Positions 23,794-32,475 of a stretch of DNA of 45,361 nt are shown one piece after another. The position numbers were made by a program, and so were the translations under genes. The notes under the pieces were generated by a model, which worked only from the letters and a program-made list of their open reading frames with translations, did not search any database and was not told where the DNA came from. Location: the NCBI GenBank assembly GCA_902497025.1, contig CABVDJ010000015.1:1-45361 (forward strand), written 5' to 3'. Each line of letters begins with the position of its first letter. The stretch's first letter is position 1. The stretch is from an uncultured Collinsella sp. Lineage in GTDB: Bacteria > Actinomycetota > Coriobacteriia > Coriobacteriales > Coriobacteriaceae.

Positions 23794-24363
23794 GTGAGCG
23801 CTCAGGATTCCAAGCTCTTTGTGATTTCTGGACCGTCAGGCGCAGGCAAGGGTACGCTCGTCACTCGTGTGCGCGAGCGCCGCTCGAACCTGGGCCTGAC
23901 GGTTTCGGCTACCACGCGAGCACCACGCAAAGGTGAGGTCGACGGCGTCAACTACTTTTTTCTGACGCGCGAGGAGTTCGACCGCCGCGTGGCAAATGGT
24001 GAGTTTGTTGAGTGGGCCGAGGTCCACGGTAACTGCTACGGCACGTTGGTGAGCGAGGTCACATCCAAGCTCGCCTCGGGCGCGTCTCTGATTTTGGAGA
24101 TCGATGTCCAGGGCGCCCTGCAGGTGAAGGAGCGTTTCCCCGAGGCCGTGCTGATCTTTATCAAGCCGCCTTCGCTTGAGGTGCTCCGCGAGCGTCTAGT
24201 CGGTCGCGGTACCGAGACGCCCGAGACAATCGAGCTGCGTATGGCAAACGCCGCCGATGAGCTTGCCCTTGCCGACCGCTACGACGACGTCGTGGTAAAT
24301 GACGATCTCGACCGCGCGACCGATGAGCTCGTTCGCGTTCTCGATATGCATGAAAGGATCTGA
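23794..24363 (+). CDS. gmk: Guanylate kinase
   Basis: Gmk phosphorylates GMP to GDP. The 189-aa protein has the P-loop ISGPSGAGKGTL at about residues 10-21, the GMP-binding segment VSATTRAPRKGEVDGVNY and the lid region ERLVGRGTETPE. The GTG start directly follows the mihF stop, so the two are probably coupled. Confidence 0.96.
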   Translation: MSAQDSKLFVISGPSGAGKGTLVTRVRERRSNLGLTVSATTRAPRKGEVDGVNYFFLTREEFDRRVANGEFVEWAEVHGNCYGTLVSEVTSKLASGASLILEIDVQGALQVKERFPEAVLIFIKPPSLEVLRERLVGRGTETPETIELRMANAADELALADRYDDVVVNDDLDRATDELVRVLDMHERI

Positions 24364-24368
24364 GGTCC

Positions 24369-24650
24369 GTGTCCGTTGTAAAGCCTTGCATTGACGATCT
24401 TCTGGAGAAGACCGATCACAACCGCTTCCTGCTCGCTTCGCTTGCCTCCAAGCGCGCCTGCGACATCAATAGCATGCTGCGTGGCCAGCACAACCGCGTG
24501 CTTGCCGTCCAGGATGTCGATGACATCACCATCGGGCTTTCCGGTGCCGATACCATCTCGATGGCTATGGACGAGATTGTCGACGGCGACATCTCTTACG
24601 ACGAGGCCCGTTACGAGAAGGCGCTCGGCCACAAGGTTGCTGAAGCCTAA
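24369..24650 (+). CDS. rpoZ: RNA polymerase omega subunit
   Basis: Omega helps assemble and stabilise the beta' subunit. The 93-aa product has the diagnostic N-terminal segment, KPCIDDLLEKTDHNRFLLAS followed directly by LASKRACDIN. The GTG start lies 5 bases after the gmk stop. The conserved gmk-rpoZ linkage supports the call. It is followed without a gap by thiI, where many actinobacteria have coaBC. Confidence 0.95.
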   Translation: MSVVKPCIDDLLEKTDHNRFLLASLASKRACDINSMLRGQHNRVLAVQDVDDITIGLSGADTISMAMDEIVDGDISYDEARYEKALGHKVAEA

Positions 24651-25895
24651 ATGGCGGCTCGCGTCTGCCTGGTCCACTATCACGAGGTTGGACTGAAGGG
24701 TAAGAACCGCGCACATTTTGAGCATATCCTCATGGATAACATCAAGGCGGCCTTGGCCGCCTTTTCCGTGAATGCCGTGTCTCGAATTTCCGGTTATATC
24801 CTCGTGACCTTTAACGAGCATCAGGCCGATGAGGCGGCGCGTGTCATTCGCACCGTTCCCGGCGTTGCCCGTGTGTCTTTGGCGTATCACACCAACCGCG
24901 ACCCGCAGGAGTACTGCGCCGCCGCCGTGAAGGCGCTGCGCGAGTTTGGTTCCTTCGATTCGTTTAAGGTGCACGCCAAGCGTTCCAATACCGACTATGA
25001 GCTCACCTCGATTGACATCAATCGTCAGGTGGGCGAGGTGCTGTGTGAGGCCTTCCCCGATAAAAAGGTTCAAATGCACGACCCCGATGCGATGGTGCAC
25101 GTACTGGTGGTCCAGGGTAGCGTTTATGTGTACGCGCGCTCCGAGCGCGGCGTGGGCGGTCTGCCGGTGGGTTCTGCCGGCAAGGTCGTGACGCTGCTGT
25201 CGTCGGGTATCGATTCTCCGGTGGCGACCTGGATGCTCGCGCGTCGCGGCGCGGTGTGCGTGCCGGTACATTTCTCCGGTCGTCCGCAGACGCCCGACAC
25301 GAGCGAGTATTTGGTGCAGGACATCATCCGTGCGCTTGAGCCGGGTGTCCAGATCGGCCGCCTGTACGTGGTGCCGTTTGGCGACTGCCAGCGTGAGATT
25401 TCGGTCACCTGTCCCAGCAACCTGCGCGTGATCATGTATCGCCGCATTATGTATTCGATTGCCGAGCGCATTGCACACATCGAGGGCGCCAAGGCCATCG
25501 TTACGGGCGAATCGCTTGGGCAGGTTGCCTCCCAAACGCTTGAGAACATCATGGCCGTCAACGAGGCCGTGAAGATCCCCGTGTTCCGCCCTCTCATCGG
25601 TTCGGACAAGCAGGAGATCATCGCTCGCGCCGAGGAGATCTGTACGTTCGATATCTCGACTGAGGCCGCTCCCGACTGCTGCACGCTATTTATGCCGCGC
25701 CGTCCCGAGACGCACGCTAAACTCGATGCCGTTCATGAGGCCTGGGAGTTGTTCGATCACGAGGAGATGATCGAGCGCCTGCTCAAGCAGACCGAGTACA
25801 TCGACTTTGAGAGCAACACGTATAAGGCCCCCAAGACCTTAAAACGCAAACATTCGGAGCTTGCTCCGCGTGAGATTTACCAAGATCACGAGTAA
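24651..25895 (+). CDS. thiI: tRNA 4-thiouridine synthase ThiI
   Basis: ThiI adenylates U8 of tRNA for sulfur insertion and in some bacteria also serves thiazole synthesis. The 414-aa protein has an N-terminal ferredoxin-like plus THUMP region (about 1-165), and the PP-loop LLSSGIDSPVATWM at about residues 182-195. A conserved C-terminal stretch is APDCCTLFMPRRPETHA. It lacks the C-terminal rhodanese domain of the E. coli protein, as in Bacillus, so a dedicated cysteine desulfurase would have to supply sulfur. The ATG abuts the rpoZ stop. Confidence 0.95.
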   Translation: MAARVCLVHYHEVGLKGKNRAHFEHILMDNIKAALAAFSVNAVSRISGYILVTFNEHQADEAARVIRTVPGVARVSLAYHTNRDPQEYCAAAVKALREFGSFDSFKVHAKRSNTDYELTSIDINRQVGEVLCEAFPDKKVQMHDPDAMVHVLVVQGSVYVYARSERGVGGLPVGSAGKVVTLLSSGIDSPVATWMLARRGAVCVPVHFSGRPQTPDTSEYLVQDIIRALEPGVQIGRLYVVPFGDCQREISVTCPSNLRVIMYRRIMYSIAERIAHIEGAKAIVTGESLGQVASQTLENIMAVNEAVKIPVFRPLIGSDKQEIIARAEEICTFDISTEAAPDCCTLFMPRRPETHAKLDAVHEAWELFDHEEMIERLLKQTEYIDFESNTYKAPKTLKRKHSELAPREIYQDHE

Positions 25896-25905
25896 ATATG
25901 TGCAT

Positions 25906-25938
25906 AGACCGACGATGCGTCTGCATCGTCGGTCTTTT
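25906..25938 (+). terminator. Intrinsic terminator of mihF-gmk-rpoZ-thiI
   Basis: A perfect 13-bp stem (AGACCGACGATGC at 25906-25918 with its complement at 25923-25935) has a 4-base loop and is followed by T residues. Confidence 0.92.
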
Positions 25939-26010
25939 GCTATCTGAGCATTTTGCAGCTAAGTGTTCATTTGCTGACGTGTGCCTGAATAAATGGACAG
26001 ATTTGTGCAA

Positions 26011-26051
26011 GGTTTTGGTCAGCTTTTGGTTTGACCGAGAAAACCGGTTTT
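26011..26051 (+). promoter_or_regulatory. Alternative-hairpin region upstream of comEA
   Basis: GGTTTTGGTCA (26011-26021) can pair with TGACC (26032-26036) and AAAACC (26040-26045). The same AAAACC also belongs to the perfect palindrome AAAACCGGTTTT (26040-26051), so the two folds exclude each other. It lies 58 bases before the comEA start. Function is unknown. Confidence 0.3.
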
Positions 26052-26108
26052 GGGGCGTGGCTGTTGTGGAACTCCTTTCCTGACACGATGGTGTTGGGAG
26101 GTTTTGCT

Positions 26109-26822
26109 ATGGCGCAGCGCGAACAACACGAACGGGTCAAAAAGATGGACCGCTGGGCGGACAAGCTGTTCGGTCATAAGGCAGTGTTGATGGCGATACT
26201 GGTCGTCATTGCGATGGCGAGCGGCTTGGCGATGGCGAACCTTGGCGGCGGTGCCGGCGGTGTGTCGTTTGAGCGCACTGACGGTTCAGGCTCGTTGGTG
26301 AAGCCGGGATCCGGCGATGCCTCGAGCGGAAATACATCCGTAGGCTCTTCGCCTAAGGTGTCTGCTGCGGTAGAGGTTTATGTCGATGTCGATGGCGCCG
26401 TTGTGTCGCCCGGTGTATATCGTCTCAAGGACGGCGCGCGAGTGGCTCAGGCGATTGATGCCGCCGGCGGGCTGGTGCCCGAGGCAGACGTTACGGGGCT
26501 CAATCGGGCATCTAAGGTCGTCGATGGACAGAAGATTCACGTTCCAACGGTAGGGGAGCAGCAGGCGTCCATTGCGGAAGCCGGTGTTGATGGTGGGGCT
26601 TCCGCATCATCGGGCGTGAGTGGTGCAACAGGCCTAGTAAACATCAATACGGCAAGCGCGGCAGAGCTGCAGACGCTTTCGGGCATCGGCCCCTCCATGG
26701 CCCAGTCGATTATCGATGAGCGGACAAAGAACGGTGCTTTTGCCTCGGTTGACGATCTGATGCGTGTGTCGGGAATCGGCGAGAAGAAGCTTGCCAAAAT
26801 CAAAGATTGTATCTGCGTATGA
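26109..26822 (+). CDS. comEA: ComEA, DNA-binding competence protein
   Basis: ComEA is a membrane-anchored receptor that binds incoming double-stranded DNA during natural transformation. The 237-aa product has a basic N-terminus and one membrane anchor (about 24-44, AVLMAILVVIAMASGLAMA). A flexible Gly/Ser linker follows, then an SLBB domain (VEVYVDVDGAVVSPGVYRL and on) and a C-terminal double helix-hairpin-helix with NINTASAAELQTLSGIG and LMRVSGIGEKKLAKIK. GGGAGG at 26096-26101 selects this ATG over an in-frame upstream frame with no family match. Its TGA overlaps the comEC ATG (ATGA). Confidence 0.93.
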   Translation: MAQREQHERVKKMDRWADKLFGHKAVLMAILVVIAMASGLAMANLGGGAGGVSFERTDGSGSLVKPGSGDASSGNTSVGSSPKVSAAVEVYVDVDGAVVSPGVYRLKDGARVAQAIDAAGGLVPEADVTGLNRASKVVDGQKIHVPTVGEQQASIAEAGVDGGASASSGVSGATGLVNINTASAAELQTLSGIGPSMAQSIIDERTKNGAFASVDDLMRVSGIGEKKLAKIKDCICV

Positions 26823-29122
26823 GTGCGACCGAGCGTGAGCATGTGATGCCTCCGCGGCCCCTGATGCCGTGGACGATGGCCCTGTGCGCCGGCATGTGCA
26901 TGAGCTGCGCCTTGGTGCTCAACGTGGCCGCTGATGCGCTACTGGGGGAGCAGGCGCCAGCGTTCGAGCCGCTATGGGCCATTCCCGTTGCGGCGGCGGT
27001 ATTCGTTGCGCTGGCTCAATCTTGTGCGCGGCTTGCCCCATTGAAGCGGTGGCTGTATGTCGCGTCCGTCGGTCTCGTGGCGGGAGCGGTCGTCTCGGCG
27101 TGGTGGGCTGTGGGCGCGCTAAGCGCCTCGAAGGCGCTCGACGGTCGAGCGGCAAGCAGCCTCGAGTTTGTCGTGCAGGGTGATTCATCCATAAACGACG
27201 ACGTGTATTCCTATACCTGCGAGGCACGCGCGGACGGTAAGAACTTGGCAATGGTTCGCCTATCGTGCGACCGCGAGCTCAAGGTCGGGGCGCATGTACG
27301 TGCTATCGGTCGAATTTCGCGCTTTGAGAACGATGCGTATGGACGATCGCGCGCGCTCCGAGGCGAGGCGCGCAAGGTTAAAGCCGTTCGGATTTTGTCG
27401 GTCGATGAGGGCTCTCCGGGGCCGCTGTTTCTGCTGCGAAATGGGCTGGTTGCGTCCATCGCGCCTGCGACCGACCCGGCGCGTGCGCTCATAGCCGGTG
27501 TCGTCTGCGGTCGTTCGGCCGAGCTGCGCGCCCAGCCGGCGGGCAACTGGTTTTCGGTGACGGGAACGTCGCATCTTATCGCCGTCTCGGGCAGCCATTT
27601 GGCTATCGTGGGGTTTGTAATCGAGGGTGTATTGCTAAAGACTCGGTGCTCACGTGGTCTTCAGCGGGCGATATTGGCGATAACGCTTGTGGGCTACGCT
27701 GCCTTTACGGGCGCGTCTCCCTCGGCCGTGCGCGCGTGCTGCATGGTGTTCGCGACGCTTGTCGTAAACGGCACGGGGCGTCGCCGGCACGGCGCATCGG
27801 CACTCTTCGCAACCATGTCCATCTTTGTGCTGCTGCGGCCGACAGTGCTGTTCGAGATGGGCTTTCAGCTTTCATGTGCCAGCGTCTTAGCCATTCTGTG
27901 CTTTTGCCCCTATGCGACCTACGCTTTGGGTGAGCTGGGTGTGCCATCGGGCGTTGCCAGCATGCTTTCCGTCACGCTGTGCTCGCAGCTGGCGACACTT
28001 CCCATTACCATTCCTGCATTCGGTACATTCTCACCCATTGCTCCGTTGGCAAATTCGGTCATCGGTCCGTTGGTGAGCGTGCTGCTTGCCGTGTCGATCG
28101 TGCTGGTTCCCTTTTCGCTCGTGGGACCGTTGCGGACTTGGGCGCTCGTTGTGCCCATGATTGCCGCCCGTTGCACGCTGTTTTTCGAGCAGCTGTTTGC
28201 CGCCGTGCCGGGTGCATCCGTGAGCGTGCCGCCTGATAGCATGTGGATTTATCTAGTGCCGTGTTTGCTGGCGGTTCTGCTGGTCTGGTGGCCGCGCCCC
28301 CGTGCACGTCCTATGGCGGTGGGGCTTGCATGCCTGGTGTTCATGGCTGCGATTCCGTACGTCTACTGGGATCGATTCGCTCCACCTTCGGTGACGGTGC
28401 TCGATGTGGGCCAGGCCGATGCGATTCTTATCCGCCAGGGCGGCGCAGTGGCACTCGTCGACTGCGGGCTTGACGAGCGCGTGGTGGCGGCGTTGGTTCG
28501 CAATAACGTGCACCATATCGATGCCGTCTTTGTGACGCATTGGGATGAGGACCACTGGGGTGGTCTGCCTGCCGTGCTCGAACAGTTTTCGGTCGGAACG
28601 ATTGCCGTGGCGGCGGATGCGCTGGAGGATGCTCCTGCCGAGGTATTGAACCGACCTGGCGTGGAGTATCGGCAGGTGCGCCGTGGGGATACGGTCGACA
28701 TCGGCTCTTTTTGCGCCCGCGTGATGTGGCCATTCGAGGCCGTGGATGGCGAGGGAAATGAGGACTCGCTTGTCCTGCTGCTCTCTTATGTTCAGGAAGG
28801 CAAGGGCCTGCGCATACTCCTCACCGGTGATGCCGAGCTCGACCAAGAACGGGAATTCATGCATGAGGTGGGGGATATCGATGTACTTAAACTTGGGCAT
28901 CACGGCTCCAAGGTTTCAGTCGATGATGAGTTGCTGGACGTCCTGAAGCCCGAGCTTTCCCTCGCGAGCGCGGGCGTGGGGAATCGATACGGCCATCCGT
29001 CCGATGCCTGCATCGATGCCGTTAAGGAAGCGGGCGGTGTGTTCGCGTGCACTATCGAACACGGCGACATTACCGTCACGCCGACTGCGAATGGCTTTGC
29101 GATGCGATGCCAGCGACCGTGA
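26819..29122 (+). CDS. comEC: ComEC/Rec2 DNA uptake channel with metallo-beta-lactamase domain
   Basis: ComEC forms the membrane channel that brings single-stranded DNA into the cytoplasm. The 767-aa protein has hydrophobic segments and an OB-like extracellular part (about 110-190). The competence domain follows, with GTSHLIAVSGSHLAIVGFVI and further membrane helices. The C-terminal metallo-beta-lactamase-like domain starts near SVTVLDVGQADAILI and has VTHWDEDHWGG (HxxxDH), LLTGDAE and KLGHHGS, so the nuclease-type metal site looks complete. Its start overlaps the comEA stop. No other competence genes lie in the window. Confidence 0.94.
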   Translation: MSATEREHVMPPRPLMPWTMALCAGMCMSCALVLNVAADALLGEQAPAFEPLWAIPVAAAVFVALAQSCARLAPLKRWLYVASVGLVAGAVVSAWWAVGALSASKALDGRAASSLEFVVQGDSSINDDVYSYTCEARADGKNLAMVRLSCDRELKVGAHVRAIGRISRFENDAYGRSRALRGEARKVKAVRILSVDEGSPGPLFLLRNGLVASIAPATDPARALIAGVVCGRSAELRAQPAGNWFSVTGTSHLIAVSGSHLAIVGFVIEGVLLKTRCSRGLQRAILAITLVGYAAFTGASPSAVRACCMVFATLVVNGTGRRRHGASALFATMSIFVLLRPTVLFEMGFQLSCASVLAILCFCPYATYALGELGVPSGVASMLSVTLCSQLATLPITIPAFGTFSPIAPLANSVIGPLVSVLLAVSIVLVPFSLVGPLRTWALVVPMIAARCTLFFEQLFAAVPGASVSVPPDSMWIYLVPCLLAVLLVWWPRPRARPMAVGLACLVFMAAIPYVYWDRFAPPSVTVLDVGQADAILIRQGGAVALVDCGLDERVVAALVRNNVHHIDAVFVTHWDEDHWGGLPAVLEQFSVGTIAVAADALEDAPAEVLNRPGVEYRQVRRGDTVDIGSFCARVMWPFEAVDGEGNEDSLVLLLSYVQEGKGLRILLTGDAELDQEREFMHEVGDIDVLKLGHHGSKVSVDDELLDVLKPELSLASAGVGNRYGHPSDACIDAVKEAGGVFACTIEHGDITVTPTANGFAMRCQRP

Positions 29123-29130
29123 CGACGTCG

Positions 29131-29160
29131 TTGGCGTGTGGTGGGCCCCTGGGCTAGAAT
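29131..29160 (+). promoter_or_regulatory. Candidate promoter of holA
   Basis: TTGGCG at 29131-29136 and TAGAAT at 29155-29160 are separated by 18 bases. They lie just after the comEC stop and 40 bases before holA. Confidence 0.5.
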
Positions 29161-29200
29161 GGCACGGAACGAATACGAAGGCCTGCGGGAGGGGAGCGCA

Positions 29201-30163
29201 ATGTCCGAAACCGGTTTGCTTCCGGCATATCTGATCGTCGGTACCGACGGAGTTAAGCGCGACCACGCCGTCTCGCGTATGAAAGCACGTCTGGAAAAAT
29301 CGGGTATGGTCGAGTTCAACCTCGACGAGCGAGACATGACCAAGGACCCCGATATCAAGTCCATTATCGGATCGCTTAACACCTTTCCGATGGGCAGCGA
29401 GTTTCGTCTGGTAATCCTCGATGGCTGCTCAAAGCTCGCCAAGGCGGTCTCGGAGCCGCTCGTTGGGTATCTGGCGAGTCCCAGCCCAACAACGGTCTGC
29501 CTCATCATCGCCGACTCACTTGCCAAGAATACGCGCCTGTATAAGGCAATCGCCAAGATCGACAAGAAGGCTATCGTCGATTGCTCGGGTGCCAAGCGCT
29601 GGGAACTGCCGCGCCGTGTTCAGCAGATGGCGACGCAGCGCGGTAAGTCGATTTCGACGGCGGCCGCCGAGGAGCTCGTCTCGCGTTCGGGCGAAAACAC
29701 GCGCATGCTCGATAACGACTTGGCTAAGCTTGCCCAGATGGTCGAGTCGCCCCAGATTGAACTTGCCGATGTTGAGCGCTGGATTGTACGTACGGCCGAG
29801 GTCCAACCCTGGGACTTCCTCAACGCCGTCTCGGCTCGCGATATGCGGCGTTCGCTCGAGCTCTTTAAGCTCCTGCCCTCCAAGAGCTACGTGTGGACTT
29901 ACACATTGCTGTGCGGTCGCATTCGCGAGCTTATCGTCGCCAAGGCGCTCGACGCGCGTGGGCAGGGTCGCGAGCTGGCCGCAACGCTCAAGCTCCAGTC
30001 CTGGCAGGTCAAGAATCACCTGACCTGGGCACGCCGCTTTTCGATGGCAGAGCTCATCGCAGCGCTCGAGGGTGCCGTTGATGTGGAGCTCGCGCTCAAG
30101 GGTTCGGCCGATTCTCAGACGGCGCTTTTGCTCTGGATTACGAACATCTTGAGAAAATCGTGA
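29201..30163 (+). CDS. holA: DNA polymerase III delta subunit
   Basis: Delta opens the sliding clamp within the clamp loader. The 320-aa protein starts with PAYLIVGTDGVKRDHAVSRM. Domain I shows FRLVILDGCSKL, domain II VCLIIADS and LPRRVQQMATQRG, and a helical collar domain (QPWDFLNAVSARD, then LWITNIL) completes it. It has no canonical P-loop, as expected for delta. GGGAGGGGAG at 29188-29197 supports the ATG at 29201. The comEA-comEC-holA-rpsT order is conserved across Gram-positives. Confidence 0.93.
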   Translation: MSETGLLPAYLIVGTDGVKRDHAVSRMKARLEKSGMVEFNLDERDMTKDPDIKSIIGSLNTFPMGSEFRLVILDGCSKLAKAVSEPLVGYLASPSPTTVCLIIADSLAKNTRLYKAIAKIDKKAIVDCSGAKRWELPRRVQQMATQRGKSISTAAAEELVSRSGENTRMLDNDLAKLAQMVESPQIELADVERWIVRTAEVQPWDFLNAVSARDMRRSLELFKLLPSKSYVWTYTLLCGRIRELIVAKALDARGQGRELAATLKLQSWQVKNHLTWARRFSMAELIAALEGAVDVELALKGSADSQTALLLWITNILRKS

Positions 30164-30212
30164 TGATACCTGCCTATTTGACAAATTCGTTCTATCCCTT
30201 TGAGGGGGAGCG

Positions 30213-30221
30213 TGCTATAGT
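30213..30221 (+). promoter_or_regulatory. Candidate extended -10 promoter of rpsT
   Basis: TGCTATAGT lies 76 bases before the rpsT start and is identical to the rpmB element. A perfect TTGACA at 30178-30183 is 32 bases away and too far to act as its -35 box. Confidence 0.55.
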
Positions 30222-30296
30222 AGGCGCTTGCATGACCTCACCGTGTCTCAGAGGTGTCATACATTTTTTGCAAGGAACTCGAAAGGAACTCCAGAA

Positions 30297-30563
30297 GTGG
30301 CAAACATCAAGTCTCAGAAGAAGCGTATCCGCACCAATGAGGCAGCTCGCATGCGTAACAAGGCTGTCAAGTCCGAGCTCAAGACGCTGACCAAGCACGT
30401 CCAGTCCGCCGTCGCCGAGGGCGACGCCGAGAAGGCCCAGGCTGCCCTCAAGACCGTCACCAAGCGTCTCGACATGGCTGCCGCCAAGCATGTTATCCAC
30501 AAGAACCAGGCTTCCAACCGCAAGTCCGGTCTTGCCAAGCTCGTGAACAGCATCAACGCCTAA
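30297..30563 (+). CDS. rpsT: 30S ribosomal protein S20
   Basis: S20 is a helical primary 16S rRNA binder. The 88-aa product has the family start (M)ANIKSQKKRIRTNEAARMRN and the C-terminal VIHKNQASNRKSGLAKLVN. The initiator is the GTG at 30297, placed by the protein alignment and by AAAGGA at 30282-30287. The in-frame sequence before it is leader. The gene is transcribed alone, from its own extended -10 to the terminator at 30600. Confidence 0.96.
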   Translation: MANIKSQKKRIRTNEAARMRNKAVKSELKTLTKHVQSAVAEGDAEKAQAALKTVTKRLDMAAAKHVIHKNQASNRKSGLAKLVNSINA

Positions 30564-30599
30564 GTTGTAAATTTCACACCACACAGATTACGCGCATAA

Positions 30600-30634
30600 A
30601 TGGAGCCTGTTTTATGGAACAGGCTCCATTTTTT
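30600..30634 (+). terminator. Intrinsic terminator of rpsT
   Basis: A perfect 12-bp stem (ATGGAGCCTGTT at 30600-30611 with AACAGGCTCCAT at 30618-30629) is followed by six T residues. Confidence 0.92.
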
Positions 30635-30659
30635 GTACCGCTCGGGTAAGATAGTCCGC

Positions 30660-32471
30660 ATGAATACTTCAATTGACATTTCCCACATCCGCAACTTCTC
30701 GATCGTTGCGCATATCGACCATGGCAAGTCCACGATCAGCGACCGCATCCTCGAGCTCACCCATACCGTCGACGAACGCGACATGGAGTCGCAGCTGCTC
30801 GACACCATGGATATCGAGCGCGAGCGCGGCATTACGATCAAGTCCAATGCCGTCCGCGTTTCCTATGACGCCGACGATGGTGAGACGTATCAGTTCAATC
30901 TGATCGATACGCCGGGCCACGTTGACTTTACCTACGAGGTCTCGCGTTCTCTGGCCGCCTGCGAGGGCGCGGTGCTCGTCGTCGATGCCACCCAGGGTGT
31001 CGAGGCGCAGACCGTCTCCAACGCGACGCTCGCCATGAACGCCAATCTGGACATTGTGCCGGCCATCAACAAGATCGACCTGCCCTCGGCCCATCCCGAT
31101 GAGGTTAAGACCGAGATCGAGGATGACCTGGCGATCCCTGCCGATGATGCTGTGTGCGTCTCGGGCAAGACCGGCGAGGGCATTCACGATCTGCTGGAGT
31201 CCATTGTCTTTTTGATTTCGCCGCCTAAGGGCGATGCAAACGCTCCGCTCAAAGCGCTCATTTTGGATTCGTACTTTGACGAGTATCGCGGTGTGGTGGC
31301 TACGGTGCGCGTCTTTGATGGTTCCATCAAAAAGGGCGATACCCTGCTTATGATGCAAGCCAAGGGCGACTTTTTGGTCGACGGCGTGGGCGTCAAGCGT
31401 CCTGCCGAGACCCCGGTCGACGCGCTGACGGTCGGCGAGGTCGGATATGTGGTCACGGGCTTGAAGGATCCCGAGGCCGTTCGCGTGGGCGATACCCTTA
31501 CGTGGGCGTCGAACCCCTGCCCCGAGCCGCTTCCCGGTTATCGCGAGGCCAAGCCCATGGTCTATACGGGCCTGTTCCCGATCGACAACAAGGACTACGA
31601 GAACCTGCGTGACGCGCTCGATAAACTGCACGTCAACGACCCGTCGTTGGTGTGGGAGCCCGAGACCTCGGTGGCGCTCGGCTTTGGCTTCCGCGTGGGC
31701 TTCCTGGGCCTGCTGCACATGGAAGTCGTCAAGGAACGCCTGGAGCGCGAGTTCAACCTGGACCTCATTGCCACGAGTCCCTCGGTTGATTATCACGTCT
31801 ACAAGACCGACGGCGAAATGATCGATGTCCGCAGTCCGCAGGACCTTCCCGAGGCCACACGCATCGATCGTATCGAGGAACCCTACCTCAAGGCAAAGAT
31901 CATCTGCCCGCCTGAGTACACGGGTGCCGTCATGCAGCTCGCCATCGAGCACCGCGGCGTCACGACCGACATGATCCACCTGACGAGCAAATCGGTCGAG
32001 ATGCGCTTCGATATGCCGCTCGCCGAGCTCATCTTGGACTTCTTCGATCAGCTCAAGAGCCGCACCAAGGGCTATGCCTCGCTCGACTACGAGTTCAACG
32101 AGTACCGTCCCTCCGAGCTCGTGAAGCTCGATATTTTGCTTTCGGGCGACGAGGTGGACGCGCTTTCGTTTATCGTCCATAAGGACAAGGCATATGGCCT
32201 GGCCCGTGGCCTGTGCGACAAGCTCAAGGAGATCATCCCGCGTCAGCTGTTCGAGGTGCCCATCCAGGGTGCTATCGGCAACAAGATCATCGCCCGTTCC
32301 ACCGTCAAGGCGCGTCGCAAGGACGTTCTTGCTAAGTGCTACGGCGGCGATATCTCGCGTAAGCGCAAGCTGCTCGAGAAGCAGAAAGAGGGCAAGAAGC
32401 GTATGAAGGCCATCGGATCGGTCGAGGTCCCGCAGGAGGCGTTTATGGCGATCCTCAAGGTGGACGAGTAG
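30660..32471 (+). CDS. lepA: Elongation factor 4 (LepA)
   Basis: EF4 is a ribosomal GTPase involved in initiation fidelity and stalled elongation. The 603-aa product has the G domain with AHIDHGKST (P-loop), DTPGHVDFTYEV and NKIDLPSAHPDE. EF-G-like domains follow, and the LepA-specific C-terminal domain shows AIGNKIIARSTVKARRKDVL and CYGGDISRKRKLLEKQKEGK. The start is the ATG at 30660, since the in-frame sequence before it contains the rpsT terminator. A TAAGAT-like -10 may lie just upstream. It heads a lepA-dusB-hemW run with gaps of 2-4 bases. Confidence 0.96.
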   Translation: MNTSIDISHIRNFSIVAHIDHGKSTISDRILELTHTVDERDMESQLLDTMDIERERGITIKSNAVRVSYDADDGETYQFNLIDTPGHVDFTYEVSRSLAACEGAVLVVDATQGVEAQTVSNATLAMNANLDIVPAINKIDLPSAHPDEVKTEIEDDLAIPADDAVCVSGKTGEGIHDLLESIVFLISPPKGDANAPLKALILDSYFDEYRGVVATVRVFDGSIKKGDTLLMMQAKGDFLVDGVGVKRPAETPVDALTVGEVGYVVTGLKDPEAVRVGDTLTWASNPCPEPLPGYREAKPMVYTGLFPIDNKDYENLRDALDKLHVNDPSLVWEPETSVALGFGFRVGFLGLLHMEVVKERLEREFNLDLIATSPSVDYHVYKTDGEMIDVRSPQDLPEATRIDRIEEPYLKAKIICPPEYTGAVMQLAIEHRGVTTDMIHLTSKSVEMRFDMPLAELILDFFDQLKSRTKGYASLDYEFNEYRPSELVKLDILLSGDEVDALSFIVHKDKAYGLARGLCDKLKEIIPRQLFEVPIQGAIGNKIIARSTVKARRKDVLAKCYGGDISRKRKLLEKQKEGKKRMKAIGSVEVPQEAFMAILKVDE

Positions 32472-32475
32472 GTCC

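Noticed and set aside
26031..26036. TTGACC upstream of comEA as a -35 box
   Set aside because: The position 17 bases downstream (GGCGTG) is not a -10 box, and the bases are better explained as part of the hairpin at 26011-26045.
30178..30183. A perfect TTGACA upstream of rpsT
   Set aside because: It lies 32 bases from the TATAGT box, and no -10 box occurs at 16-18 bases. It also overlaps the region just after holA by chance.
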